Counted from the first letter of the stretch, positions 41,629 to 50,439 are shown. The stretch: DNA of 64,000 nt from Nostocoides_A vanveenii (GCF_039531165.1 NZ_BAAAPN010000103.1:1-64000); one strand, 5' to 3'. A program made the numbers and translations. The notes: generated by a model not told the origin, from the letters alone.

Positions 41629-43080
41629 ATGTCGTTCGACTACCAGGTGGCCGACCTCGCCCTGGCCACCGCCGGCCGCCACCAGATCCGCCTCGCCGAG
41701 CACGAGATGCCCGGCCTGATGGCGCTGCGCGCGGAGTTCGGCGCCGCCCAGCCCCTCAAGGGCGCCCGGATCGCCGGCTCCCTGCATATGACCGTCCAGA
41801 CCGCGGTCCTCATCGAGACCCTCACCGCCCTCGGGGCCGAGGTCCGCTGGGCCAGCTGCAATATCTTCTCCACCCAGGACGAGGCCGCTGCGGCCGTCGT
41901 CGTCGGCCCGGCCGGCACGACCGAGGACCCGCAGGGCGTCCCGGTGTTCGCCTGGAAGGGCGAGACCCTGCCCGAGTACTGGGACTGCACCGACAAGATC
42001 CTCACCTGGCCCGTCGGCGAGGGCCCCAACATGATCCTCGACGACGGCGGCGACGCCACCATGCTGGTCCACAAGGGCCGCGAGTGGGAGCAGGCCGGCC
42101 AGGTCCCGCCCACCACGCCCGAGGACTCCGAGGAGTTCGGCGTCTTCAAGGCGCTCGTGCGCACCACGATGGCGCAGGACCCGCAGAAGTGGACCCGCAT
42201 CGCCGAAGGCATCAAGGGTGTTACCGAGGAGACCACCACCGGCGTCCACCGTCTCTACCAGCTCGCCGAGGCGGGCGACCTGCTCTTCCCCGCGATCAAT
42301 GTCAACGACTCGGTCACCAAGTCCAAGTTCGACAACAAGTACGGCTGCCGCCACTCCCTCGTCGACGGCCTCAACCGGGCCACCGACGTCCTGATCGGAG
42401 GCAAGGTCGCCGTCGTCGCCGGCTTCGGCGATGTGGGCAAGGGCTGTGCCCAGTCCCTCGCCGGCCAGGGTGCGCGCGTCGTCATCACCGAGATCGACCC
42501 CATCTGCGCCCTGCAGGCCGCGATGGAGGGCTACCAGGTCACCACGATGGACAAGGCCGCCGAGTTCGGCGACATCTTCGTCACCTCGACCGGCTGCTTC
42601 GACGTCATCACGGCCGAGCACATGGCCGCGATGAAGAACAAGGCCATCGTCGCCAATATCGGCCACTTCGACAACGAGATCGACATGGCCGGCCTCGCCG
42701 CGACCCCGGGCGTGGTCAAGACCGAGATCAAGCCGCAGGTTCACGAGTGGACCTATGCCGACGGCCACTCGATCATCGTGCTGTCCGAGGGCCGGCTGAT
42801 GAACCTCGGCAACGCCACTGGGCACCCGAGCTTCGTGATGTCGAACAGCTTCTCCAACCAGACGATCGCCCAGATCGAGCTGTTCAACCACCCCGAGGCC
42901 TATCTCGATGAGGACGGGAAGCCGGCAGTCACCACTTTGCCCAAGCAACTCGACGAGAAGGTCGCCCGCCTCCACCTCGACGCGCTCGGTGTCGAACTGA
43001 CCGAGCTGCGCAAGGACCAGGCCGAGTATCTCGGCGTCGACGTCGCCGGCCCGTTCAAGCCGGAGCACTACCGCTACTGA
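41629..43080 (+). CDS. ahcY: Adenosylhomocysteinase
   Basis: A 483-residue S-adenosylhomocysteine hydrolase. It splits SAH reversibly to adenosine and homocysteine, removing the product inhibitor of methyltransferases. MSFDYQVADLALATAGRH is the standard opening and sets ATG 41629. Key motifs are the substrate region ASCNIFSTQDEAAAA, KSKFDNKYGCRHSL with the NAD-contact Lys, and the NAD site GFGDVGKGCAQSLAGQGA. The C-terminal KPEHYRY is complete and bears the tetramer-contact Lys/Tyr. It follows a 128-base leader and precedes a GC-rich hairpin. Confidence 0.96.
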   Translation: MSFDYQVADLALATAGRHQIRLAEHEMPGLMALRAEFGAAQPLKGARIAGSLHMTVQTAVLIETLTALGAEVRWASCNIFSTQDEAAAAVVVGPAGTTEDPQGVPVFAWKGETLPEYWDCTDKILTWPVGEGPNMILDDGGDATMLVHKGREWEQAGQVPPTTPEDSEEFGVFKALVRTTMAQDPQKWTRIAEGIKGVTEETTTGVHRLYQLAEAGDLLFPAINVNDSVTKSKFDNKYGCRHSLVDGLNRATDVLIGGKVAVVAGFGDVGKGCAQSLAGQGARVVITEIDPICALQAAMEGYQVTTMDKAAEFGDIFVTSTGCFDVITAEHMAAMKNKAIVANIGHFDNEIDMAGLAATPGVVKTEIKPQVHEWTYADGHSIIVLSEGRLMNLGNATGHPSFVMSNSFSNQTIAQIELFNHPEAYLDEDGKPAVTTLPKQLDEKVARLHLDALGVELTELRKDQAEYLGVDVAGPFKPEHYRY

Positions 43081-43090
43081 CCTGCCTCGC

Positions 43091-43135
43091 CGCCCGGCCC
43101 GCCCAAGCTCTTCTCCGCTTCGGGCCGGCCGGGCG
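43091..43135 (+). terminator. Probable terminator after ahcY
   Basis: CGCCCGGCC (43091-43099) pairs with GGCCGGGCG (43127-43135) around a 27-base loop, 11 bases after the ahcY stop. There is no U-run. Confidence 0.4.
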
Positions 43136-43196
43136 CGGCATACCAGGCAACGGCCGGGCGCTGTGTGATGATTGGCCGAATCGTTATCGGGGGATC

Positions 43197-43898
43197 GTGG
43201 AAGGACAGTGTCAGGCCGTGAAGGGGCGCGTGCTCATCGTCGATGACGATCTGGCGTTGGCCGAGATGCTCGGGATCGTGCTGCGGGGGGAGGGCCTCGA
43301 TGTCCACCACGTCGCCGACGGGGCCTCCGCGCTGGCGGCCTTCCGCGACCACCGCCCGGATCTGATCCTGCTCGATGTCATGCTCCCCGGGATGGACGGC
43401 ATTGCCGTATGCAAGCGCATCCGCGCCGAGTCCGGCGTCCCGATCGTGATGCTCACCGCCCGCACTGACACCGTCGACGTGGTCGTCGGCCTCGAGTCCG
43501 GCGCCGACGACTATGTCCTCAAGCCCTTCAAACCGGCCGAGTTGATCGCCCGGGTCCGGGCTCGGCTGCGGCGCACCGACGAGGGTGAACCGGAGCGGCT
43601 CGAGATCGGCGACCTCGCCATCGACGTCGCCGGCCACTCGGTCAAGCGCGACGGCAAGCAGATCCCCCTGACTCCCCTGGAGTTCGACCTGCTGGTCGCG
43701 CTCGCCCGCAAGCCCTGGCAGGTCTACACCCGCGAGGTGCTCCTGGAGCAGGTCTGGGGCTACCGCCACGCCGGCGACACCCGCCTGGTCAACGTCCACG
43801 TCCAACGCCTGCGCAGCAAGATCGAACACGACCCCGAGGACCCCAAGATCGTGGTGACCGTCCGCGGCGTGGGCTACAAGGCCGGGACCGGCAGCTGA
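43197..43898 (+). CDS. mtrA: Response regulator MtrA
   Basis: A 233-residue OmpR-family regulator very close to mycobacterial MtrA. The receiver has the phospho-Asp (D60) in LILLDVMLPGMDGIAVCKRI and Lys in VLKPFKPAELIARVRARLRR. The winged helix holds TPLEFDLLVALARKPWQVYT and RLVNVHVQRLRSKIE. MtrA controls cell division, wall metabolism and osmotic response in Actinobacteria. The start is either GTG 43197 or GTG 43218 (VKGRVLIVDDD), the latter nearer the mycobacterial length. mtrB begins 14 bases after the stop. Confidence 0.95.
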   Translation: MEGQCQAVKGRVLIVDDDLALAEMLGIVLRGEGLDVHHVADGASALAAFRDHRPDLILLDVMLPGMDGIAVCKRIRAESGVPIVMLTARTDTVDVVVGLESGADDYVLKPFKPAELIARVRARLRRTDEGEPERLEIGDLAIDVAGHSVKRDGKQIPLTPLEFDLLVALARKPWQVYTREVLLEQVWGYRHAGDTRLVNVHVQRLRSKIEHDPEDPKIVVTVRGVGYKAGTGS

Positions 43899-43911
43899 TT
43901 CGGCACGGCCG

Positions 43912-45561
43912 GTGATGACCTTCCTGCGCCGGCTGATCGGGCCGCTTCGCCGCTCCCTGCAGTTGCGGGTGGTCACCTCGACGGTGCTGCTCGGCATCCT
44001 CGCGGTGTCCCTGATCGGCTTCAATCTCTTCCAGTCGATCGCCAACGGCCTGCAGGACGACCGGGTGAGCCGCGCCGAGGTCGAGACCAAGGCCGTCGCC
44101 GCGCGGATCCAGGAGGACTTCGACAACACCGACGCCACCCAGACACCGGACGCGCTCAACACCTTCGCCAGTGACGAGATCAAGAAGGTCGCGCAAAGCT
44201 CCTCCGACTCGGACCGGTACGTCGTCTTCACCCGCTCGCTGGACAACGAGAGTGCCGTCATCATCGACACCGTCGTCACCGGCGGCCTGCGCGAATCGCC
44301 GATCCCCCTGACCCTGCGCCAGGCCCTCGACGCCGACGCCGCCCACCAACAGTCGACGATCATCGCCCTGGACCGAGGCGCCCTGACGGCTGAGTCGATT
44401 CCCACCACCTGGCAGCATCCGACCATCCCCGCGGTTGTCGTCGGCACCCGCGTCGAGGTCCGGACCGCCGAGAACTACGACCTCTTCTTCATCTATCCGC
44501 TGGATCGGGAGCAGGCCACGCTCGACCTGATCCGCCGGCTGTTCCTCATCGGCGGTGCCCTGCTCGTCACCCTCGTCGGTGCCATCGCCTGGCTGGTGAC
44601 CCGGCAGGTCGTCAGCCCGGTGCGGCGCGCCGCGGCTGTCGCCGAGCGGCTCTCGCTGGGCAATCTCAACGAGCGGATGAGTGCGCGGGGCGCCGATGAC
44701 CTCGCCCTGCTCGGTCGCTCGTTCAATGCCATGGCTGATCACCTGCAGAGTCAGATCCGGCAACTGGAGGATCTCTCTCGGGTCCAGCAAGTTTTCGTCT
44801 CCGATGTCTCCCACGAGTTGCGCACCCCGCTGACGACCATCCGGATGGCCGCCGACCTCATCCACGACAGCCGGGGCGAGTTCCCGCCCGCGCTGGGCCG
44901 CAGCGCGGAGTTGCTCAACACCGAACTCGACCGCTTCGAGGAACTGCTCGCGGACTTGCTGGAGATCAGTCGCTTCGACGCCGGCGCTGCCGCCCTCGAG
45001 CCGGAGCAGGCCGATCTCGGCGGTGTCGTGCGACGCGTCGTCGAGGCCGTCGACGGGCTCGCCCGTCGCAAGGAGACCAAGGTCAAGATGGTGATCCCCA
45101 AGCGAGGGGTGGTAGCCGAGGTCGACGCCCGGCGCGTCGAGCGGATCGTGCGCAACCTGCTCGTCAACGCCATCGAGCACGGCGAGGGCCGGCCGATCAC
45201 GATCACCCTCGCCCAGAATGCTACGGCGGCGGCCATTGCCGTGCGCGACCACGGCGTCGGGCTGCGCCCGGGGGAGGCCGGGCTGGTCTTCAACCGGTTC
45301 TGGCGGGCGGACCCGGCCCGCGCCCGCACGACCGGCGGCACCGGCTTGGGCTTGGCCATCTCCTTAGAGGATGCCCGCCTGCACGACGGGTGGCTGCAGG
45401 CCTGGGGCGAGCCGGGCCAGGGCTCGGTCTTCCGCCTAACGCTGCCGCGGCATGCCGGCGAACCGATCGGCGAGTCACCACTGCCGCTGGCACCGCCCGA
45501 GCTTGCGGACAAGGACGCGACGACGAAACTGCGGCCCTATCGCCCCGGGGCGATCGGATGA
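43912..45561 (+). CDS. mtrB: Sensor histidine kinase MtrB
   Basis: A 549-residue kinase. Transmembrane helices near 18-40 and 197-220 enclose an extracellular sensor of about 155 residues; a HAMP linker (AERLSLGNLNERMSARGADD) leads to HisKA with His301 in VSDVSHELRTPLTTIRMA, then the ATPase with NLLVNAIEHGEG, DHGVGL and GTGLGLAIS. It phosphorylates MtrA. The start is GTG 43912 or ATG 43915. A TTA codon lies at 45364. The stop overlaps the lpqB start (ATGA at 45558); LpqB modulates MtrB in mycobacteria. Confidence 0.95.
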   Translation: MMTFLRRLIGPLRRSLQLRVVTSTVLLGILAVSLIGFNLFQSIANGLQDDRVSRAEVETKAVAARIQEDFDNTDATQTPDALNTFASDEIKKVAQSSSDSDRYVVFTRSLDNESAVIIDTVVTGGLRESPIPLTLRQALDADAAHQQSTIIALDRGALTAESIPTTWQHPTIPAVVVGTRVEVRTAENYDLFFIYPLDREQATLDLIRRLFLIGGALLVTLVGAIAWLVTRQVVSPVRRAAAVAERLSLGNLNERMSARGADDLALLGRSFNAMADHLQSQIRQLEDLSRVQQVFVSDVSHELRTPLTTIRMAADLIHDSRGEFPPALGRSAELLNTELDRFEELLADLLEISRFDAGAAALEPEQADLGGVVRRVVEAVDGLARRKETKVKMVIPKRGVVAEVDARRVERIVRNLLVNAIEHGEGRPITITLAQNATAAAIAVRDHGVGLRPGEAGLVFNRFWRADPARARTTGGTGLGLAISLEDARLHDGWLQAWGEPGQGSVFRLTLPRHAGEPIGESPLPLAPPELADKDATTKLRPYRPGAIG

Positions 45562-47321
45562 CGCGCGCGACCCGCCTGTGTGCAGCCCTCGCCGTCGTCG
45601 GGCTGCTCGGCGGCTGCGTCGGCCTGCACGCCGACGACCGGATCCGCCCGGGGCTCGCGGTCGACGCCCAGGACGGCCAACCGGTTGTCATCCTGCCCGA
45701 GGGTCCCCGGCCGGGAGCTACTCCGGAGGATGTGATCCGCGGCTTCCTGCGCGCCGGTGGGGTCTCCGGTGATGCCATCGCCGGCGCCAAGTCCTATCTG
45801 ACGACCGGTGCGGCGGCCCGCTGGAACCCCGACGTCGGCACGGTGGTCGTCCAAGAAGGCAGTGCGGTGGTTATCGACGGGCTGGCCGGTCGCTATCGGC
45901 TGACGGCCACCCCCGTCGGCACGCTCACCGCGGACGGCCGGTACACCCCGGCCGCGCCAGGCTCGGAACCGGTGCGGATGGATCTCATGCTGACCGAGGT
46001 CGGCGGCGAGTGGCGGATCAGCGATGTCCCCAAGACCTTTGGACGCTGGTTGTCGCCGAGCGCCTTCGCCGGGTTGATGCGGCAGGTGACCGTCAACTAT
46101 GTGGCCACGGGCAGTGCCTCGCTCGTGCCCGACGTGCGCTGGGTCGTCTCAGACCGGATGGCGACGCGGATGGTGCGGCAGCAACTCGGCGCGGTGCCGA
46201 ACTACCTGACCGGTGCCGTCCGCACCGATCTCGGTGGCGGCGTTCACCTGCTGGTGGACTCGGTGCCCGTGTCCGACGGGATCGCGACGGTCAACCTGGC
46301 TGGCACCGGGATCACCAATGACTCCGCCGCCCGGCGCAATATCTGGGCGCAACTTGTCTCGACGGTCACCCAGGCGCCCGGCGTCGTCGGGGTCGATGTC
46401 ACGGTCGAGGGCACCCGGCTTGCCCTTGCCGGGATCGACGCTCCCGTCGCCACCCTGCGCGAGTTGGGCATCGACTCTTTGGGCCCGCACGTCGGCGTGT
46501 TGCCGCTGGTGCGCGTGGGGCAGGGCCTGTATTCGGTTGATCCGTCACAGGTGGAGCAGAGCCAGGCCGAGGATTTCACCGACCGGACTCCCGTCTTTCC
46601 CGCAGTGCAGCCCTATTTCGACGACTTGGCGGCGAATTTCACCGGGCAGGAGGTGGCGGCCGTCGACCAGGGCGAGTTGGCCCGCTTCCGGGCGGACTCG
46701 GCCGAGACGGTGCCGAACTTCGGCACCGACCTGACCGCGCCGGCATACGACCGGATGGGGGCCTTGTGGGTCGGCGGCCGGCTGGCCAAGAAGCCGAACG
46801 ACGCCGCGGTCTGGGCGGTCAACTCGCTCGTCTGGCCCGCGACCGACCCGGACGCGGCCGCAGTGCGGATCCCGGCCGACTGGCTCACCGGCCGCCTGCC
46901 GGTCGCGTTGAGCGTGTCGGTGGACGGCAGCCGGATCGCGATCGTGTCCACCGACCGCCACCACAAGGACGCCCGGCTGGATGTCGCCGGCATCGTCCGG
47001 TCCGCAAATGGTCTGCCGACCGCGCTGGCAGCGACGCCACTTCGGCTCGGACCGCAGTTCGCGTCGCTGCGCGATGTCACCTGGATCGACGACACGACCT
47101 TGTCGGTCCTGGGTTCGGTGACCAAAGATGTGGAGCGACCCTTCCTGGTCACCCTGGGCCAGGAGGTCACGCCCTTGCCCGCGGTCAAGGGCGCGCTCGC
47201 CCTGACCACGCTGGGCGGTGAGCGGCGACTGGTGGTGCGCACCAAGGATCGGGTATTCGTGCGTGCGGGTGCCGGCTGGCTCCCCGCCGTGGGCAGCGAT
47301 CTGATCGTCCCCGGCCGCTGA
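45558..47321 (+). CDS. lpqB: Lipoprotein LpqB
   Basis: A 587-residue lipoprotein. The signal has lipobox LLGGC with Cys20 as the acylated residue. Next come a linker, a GerMN-type domain (about 60-330, DVRWVVSDRMATRMVRQQL and LVDSVPVSDGIATVNLAG) and a beta-propeller-like C-terminal half (VALSVSVDGSRIAIVSTDR). In mycobacteria LpqB interacts with the MtrB sensor domain and affects MtrA phosphorylation and cell division. Translationally coupled to mtrB by the 4-base overlap, completing the mtrAB-lpqB operon. Confidence 0.93.
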   Translation: MTRATRLCAALAVVGLLGGCVGLHADDRIRPGLAVDAQDGQPVVILPEGPRPGATPEDVIRGFLRAGGVSGDAIAGAKSYLTTGAAARWNPDVGTVVVQEGSAVVIDGLAGRYRLTATPVGTLTADGRYTPAAPGSEPVRMDLMLTEVGGEWRISDVPKTFGRWLSPSAFAGLMRQVTVNYVATGSASLVPDVRWVVSDRMATRMVRQQLGAVPNYLTGAVRTDLGGGVHLLVDSVPVSDGIATVNLAGTGITNDSAARRNIWAQLVSTVTQAPGVVGVDVTVEGTRLALAGIDAPVATLRELGIDSLGPHVGVLPLVRVGQGLYSVDPSQVEQSQAEDFTDRTPVFPAVQPYFDDLAANFTGQEVAAVDQGELARFRADSAETVPNFGTDLTAPAYDRMGALWVGGRLAKKPNDAAVWAVNSLVWPATDPDAAAVRIPADWLTGRLPVALSVSVDGSRIAIVSTDRHHKDARLDVAGIVRSANGLPTALAATPLRLGPQFASLRDVTWIDDTTLSVLGSVTKDVERPFLVTLGQEVTPLPAVKGALALTTLGGERRLVVRTKDRVFVRAGAGWLPAVGSDLIVPGR

Positions 47322-47324
47322 GGG

Positions 47325-47333
47325 TTGTCCACA
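47325..47333 (+). promoter_or_regulatory. DnaA-box-like word after lpqB
   Basis: TTGTCCACA, the high-GC actinobacterial DnaA-box consensus, lies just after the lpqB stop and upstream of comF. A single box cannot prove DnaA binding. Confidence 0.4.
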
Positions 47334-47341
47334 GCCCGGTT

Positions 47342-47355
47342 GGGACCCGGGTCCC
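47342..47355. promoter_or_regulatory. 14-base perfect palindrome upstream of comF
   Basis: GGGACCCGGGTCCC sits about 10 bases before the CATACT hexamer (47366-47371), roughly at the -35 position. It could be an operator or a loopless hairpin. Confidence 0.35.
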
Positions 47356-47385
47356 CTGGCGTGGGCATACTGGGACGATGGCGCG

Positions 47386-48108
47386 ATGGGCCGGCGATTC
47401 GACGTGGCGGGGTTGATCGATCTCGCGCTGCCCCGCCGGTGTGCAGGGTGCGGCGCGCCCCTGCTCACCCTGTGCGCTGAGTGCGTCGATGCGGTGACGG
47501 GGACGACGTTCGCGGGTGGGCCGCAGCCTGTCTTCCCGGCGCCGGCACCCTTCGGCATCGGCCCGACCTGGGTGACGGCCGCTTACCTGCCGCCGCTGTC
47601 CGGTTTGATCCGTGGCTACAAGGACGGGGCGCGACGCGACCTGCGCACGATTCTCGCCGTGCTGCTCACGCAGGCGCTGGTGCGTGCGGCGGAGGCGGTG
47701 AGCACCCGGCATACGGGAATCGATGTGGTGCTCTCGATGCCGAGTTCGGCTGCTTCGATCCGCGCCCGCGGGGATCATCCGGTGCGGGACCTGGTCCGGC
47801 TGGCCGCGCGCGAGGCTGGTCTGCCGAGCGCCGAGGTGCTGCGCGTGCACGGCCGGGTCAGGGACACGGCCGGCCTCGATGCGGCCGGGCGGGCGGGCAA
47901 TCTCGCCGGCCGGATGCGGGTGCGGGCGGGGGACTGGCACGGCGCCACGGTGATCCTCGCCGACGACATCCTCACCACGGGCGCGTCGATGGCCGAAGCA
48001 ACGCGGGCGCTGAACGCGACCGGCATCGAGGTCGTCGGCCAGGCGGCCATCGCGGCCACGCCACGCCGATTCCGACCCGAGTCCCACAGCGGTCAGGGTT
48101 TGGGCTAG
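47386..48108 (+). CDS. comF: ComF-like phosphoribosyltransferase protein
   Basis: A 240-residue protein. An N-terminal zinc ribbon (RRCAGCGAPLLTLCAECVDA) is followed by a type I phosphoribosyltransferase fold with STAYLPPLSG-like strand, LIRGYKDGARRDL and the PRPP-binding loop VILADDILTTGASMAEATRA. ComF proteins take part in DNA uptake in naturally competent bacteria; in this organism the role is unproven. ATG 47386 is the in-frame start I prefer; another ATG at 47378 lies at leaderless spacing from CATACT but in a different frame. The TAG stop is also part of the next promoter. Confidence 0.85.
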   Translation: MGRRFDVAGLIDLALPRRCAGCGAPLLTLCAECVDAVTGTTFAGGPQPVFPAPAPFGIGPTWVTAAYLPPLSGLIRGYKDGARRDLRTILAVLLTQALVRAAEAVSTRHTGIDVVLSMPSSAASIRARGDHPVRDLVRLAAREAGLPSAEVLRVHGRVRDTAGLDAAGRAGNLAGRMRVRAGDWHGATVILADDILTTGASMAEATRALNATGIEVVGQAAIAATPRRFRPESHSGQGLG

Positions 48109-48111
48109 CGT
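48106..48111 (+). promoter_or_regulatory. -10 element for the leaderless small ORF ahead of hpf
   Basis: TAGCGT, overlapping the comF stop codon, ends exactly 6 bases before ATG 48118. Confidence 0.55.
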
Positions 48112-48117
48112 CCCTCT

Positions 48118-48204
48118 ATGGGAACGTCTTTCGCTGGCCGCGGTCACGCGAGGCAGGTGATGCGACCGGAGTGTACCTTTTCGACGCCTCGAGTTCGCAG
48201 CTGA
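48118..48204 (+). CDS. Leaderless small ORF upstream of hpf (28 residues)
   Basis: An ATG at 48118 sits 6 bases after a TAGCGT element, the same layout as the leaderless genes in this window. It opens a 28-codon frame (start MGTSFAGRGH, end STPRVRS) stopping at TGA 48202-48204. hpf begins 22 bases later. It resembles no protein I know. It may be an uORF whose translation influences hpf, or a chance frame; expression is unproven. It is too short for usual gene calling. Confidence 0.4.
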   Translation: MGTSFAGRGHARQVMRPECTFSTPRVRS

Positions 48205-48226
48205 TCCGTCACCATTTGGAGTTCAC

Positions 48227-48838
48227 ATGGATGTCGTCATTTCTGGCCGTCACCAACCCGTCAGCGAATCCTTCCGCGATCACGTCAATGCCCGCCTGAC
48301 CAAGGTCGAGGCACTGGCGCCGCGCGCCCTGCGCATCGAGGTGATGCTGACCCACGAACCCACCCGCAGCAAAACCAAAGCCTCCGAACGCGTCGAGATC
48401 ACCTGCCATGCCCGCGGCCCCGTCGTGCGCGCCGAAGCCATCCATGAGGACAAGTACGCCGCCTTCGATCTCGCCCAGGACAAGCTCGTCGAGCGCCTGC
48501 GCCGCGCCAACGATCGGCGCCGCGTCTCACGCGGCCGCAAGGTCGAGGCCGCGCCCGCGATCGTCGAACAGCCGGCGACCGCCGCGCCGGTGGAGGACAC
48601 CGAGCCGGACCTCTTCGGGGCCTTCGGTGACTCGCCGATCGAGGTCCGCGAAAAGGTGCACGAGAGCGTCCCGATGACCCTCAGCGACGCGCTGCGCGAG
48701 ATGGAGCTCGTCGGCCACGACTTCTTCCTCTTCCACGACAGCGAGACCGACAAACCGAGCGTCGTCTATCGGCGGCGCGGCTGGAAGTACGGCGTCATCC
48801 ACCTGGAAGTCGGCGCGGCCCAGGCGGCGTTGTCCTGA
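48227..48838 (+). CDS. hpf: Ribosome hibernation-promoting factor, long form
   Basis: A 203-residue long HPF. Residues 1-100 form the S30AE domain that binds the 30S subunit (VISGRHQPVSESFRDHVNAR, EAIHEDKYAAFDLAQDKLVE). A variable linker follows, then a C-terminal dimerisation domain (about 145-200, VPMTLSDALREMELVGHDFF and VVYRRRGWKYGVIHLE). Long HPF joins two 70S ribosomes into 100S dimers in stationary phase or stress. GGAG five bases before ATG 48227 is the ribosome site. The promoter appears to lie upstream of the small ORF at 48118, so the leader is about 110 bases. Confidence 0.94.
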   Translation: MDVVISGRHQPVSESFRDHVNARLTKVEALAPRALRIEVMLTHEPTRSKTKASERVEITCHARGPVVRAEAIHEDKYAAFDLAQDKLVERLRRANDRRRVSRGRKVEAAPAIVEQPATAAPVEDTEPDLFGAFGDSPIEVREKVHESVPMTLSDALREMELVGHDFFLFHDSETDKPSVVYRRRGWKYGVIHLEVGAAQAALS

Positions 48839-48848
48839 TCCGGTTGTC

Positions 48849-50051
48849 GTGACCGAGCTTCGCCTCAGCCGGGCCCAAGCACGGCGAATCGCGTTGGCCG
48901 CCCAAGGATTTGGGCGGCCGCGTGGTGTGTCGGCGACTCCGGTGCGCGATGTGCAACGCGTGATCGACACCGTCGGCGTGATCCAGATCGACAGCGTCAA
49001 TGTGCTCGCCCGCAGCCACTACCTGCCCTTCTTCTCCCGGCTCGGTCGGTATGACGCGACCCTCCTCGATCGCATCCGTGATCGCGCGCCGCGGCGGCTG
49101 GTGGAGTATTGGGCGCACGAGGCGAGCCTGATCCCGCCGAGCACGTGGCCGCTGCTGGACTTCCGCATGCAGCGCGCCAAGACCGACTCGTGGGGCGGGA
49201 TGCAGCGCGTCGAGCGCGAGCATCCCGGCCTGGTCGCCGCGGTGCGGGCCGAGATCGAGCGACACGGGCCGATGACGTCGCGCGAGACCGAGGTCGCGCT
49301 GGCGCACGACGTGCCCCGGTCGAGGAGCGAGTGGGGCTGGAACTGGTCACTGGTCAAGAACGCCCTGGAGCATCTCTTCTGGGCTGGTGAGATCGGATCT
49401 GCCGGTCGCACAACGCAATTCGAGCGCCGGTATGACGCGCTCCACCGCGTCCTGCCGCCCGGCATGCGCTCGGCGACCGACCCGGCCGGCCGCCCGCCCC
49501 ACGATGTCGCGATCACGCGGCTGATCGAGATCGCCGCCCGCGCACATGGCGTCGGGAGCCTGCAGTGCCTGCGCGATTACTTCCGCATCCCACCGGCGCC
49601 GGCAGCGGCGGCCGTGGAACGCCTGGTGGGGGAGGGGACGCTCGTGCCGGCGTCCATCGAGGGGTGGCGGCGGCCGGCATACGTCCATCGCGACGCGCGC
49701 CGGCCGCGGGCGATCACCGCCCGGGCGTTGCTCTCACCCTTCGATTCCCTTGTCTGGCAACGGGATCGAGTGGCGGCGATCTTCGGCTTCGACTACCGGC
49801 TGGAGATCTACGTCCCGGCGCCGAAGCGCGTGCACGGCTACTACGTGCTGCCTTTCCTCCTGGGTGACGAGCTGGTCGCGCGAGTGGACTTGAAGTCCGA
49901 CCGGGCCGCCGGTGTGCTTCGCGTCCAGCGTTTAACGTGGGAGCCCGGCCGCGGCGGTCCTGCCGACCGGGCCGAGTTGGTGGCGGAACTCGACCTGCTC
50001 GCCACCTTCCTCGGCGTACCTGGGCGTCAGCAGGAGGTCGTCATCGCGTAA
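48849..50051 (+). CDS. YcaQ-like winged-helix DNA glycosylase family protein
   Basis: A 400-residue protein of the YcaQ/HTH_42 family. E. coli YcaQ is a DNA glycosylase that unhooks interstrand crosslinks, and Streptomyces AlkZ is a related self-resistance enzyme. Family motifs here are VQRVIDTVGVIQIDSVNVLA with the catalytic-site QxD/QxQ-like region, RSHYLPFFSRLGRYD, VEYWAHEASLIPPSTW and the winged-helix section in the middle, ending RVDLKSDRAAGVLRVQ. The glycosylase role is inferred from the family. A TTA codon is at 49932. Its 3' end is overlapped by a decayed reverse-strand reading frame. Confidence 0.87.
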   Translation: MTELRLSRAQARRIALAAQGFGRPRGVSATPVRDVQRVIDTVGVIQIDSVNVLARSHYLPFFSRLGRYDATLLDRIRDRAPRRLVEYWAHEASLIPPSTWPLLDFRMQRAKTDSWGGMQRVEREHPGLVAAVRAEIERHGPMTSRETEVALAHDVPRSRSEWGWNWSLVKNALEHLFWAGEIGSAGRTTQFERRYDALHRVLPPGMRSATDPAGRPPHDVAITRLIEIAARAHGVGSLQCLRDYFRIPPAPAAAAVERLVGEGTLVPASIEGWRRPAYVHRDARRPRAITARALLSPFDSLVWQRDRVAAIFGFDYRLEIYVPAPKRVHGYYVLPFLLGDELVARVDLKSDRAAGVLRVQRLTWEPGRGGPADRAELVAELDLLATFLGVPGRQQEVVIA

Positions 50052-50350
50052 CCCCAGGTGCAGGAGTCCTTCAGCGTGCCCTTGCTGTCACGCAGGTAGG
50101 CCGAGTCGCCGGAGTTGTTCCAGACGTACCACGTCTGCTGCCAGTAGATCGAGGACGAGCTGTTGGTGCCCTTCCCCGACTTGACGTAGACGTAGCCACC
50201 CGCGCGCAGCGAGAAGCTCGGGAAAGTGAAGACGTGGTTGCTCTTGTCGCGCAGCGTCCACCCGGTCAGCGAGAGCGTGGACCGGTGTTGTTGACGATCG
50301 TGACCTATTCGGCTTTGAGGCTGGAGTTGCTGCCGGGCGGAGATGCCTGG
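50027..50350 (-). pseudogene. Decayed lamin-tail-domain (LTD) protein fragment
   Basis: On the minus strand this stretch reads as the C-terminal part of an exported LTD domain: SNSSLKAE, then VTIVNNTG, LSLTGWTLRDKSNHVFTF, SLRAGGYVYVKSGKGTNSSS and WYVWNNSGDSAYLRDSKGTL. Two defects break it: an in-frame TAG where a Tyr is expected after KAE, and an indel near NNTG. Upstream, another stop appears in the same frame and no start is visible. It ends with a TGA inside the 3' end of the YcaQ-like gene. This accounts for the 50.05-50.44 kb interval, where I see no other gene. Confidence 0.7.
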
Positions 50351-50439
50351 ACATGTTACCCACGCGTAGGAATGCCGCTGACCAGTCGCCGGCCGACGCG
50401 GAGTTGGTCACCACTCTCACGCTGCCACGTACGCGTCGC

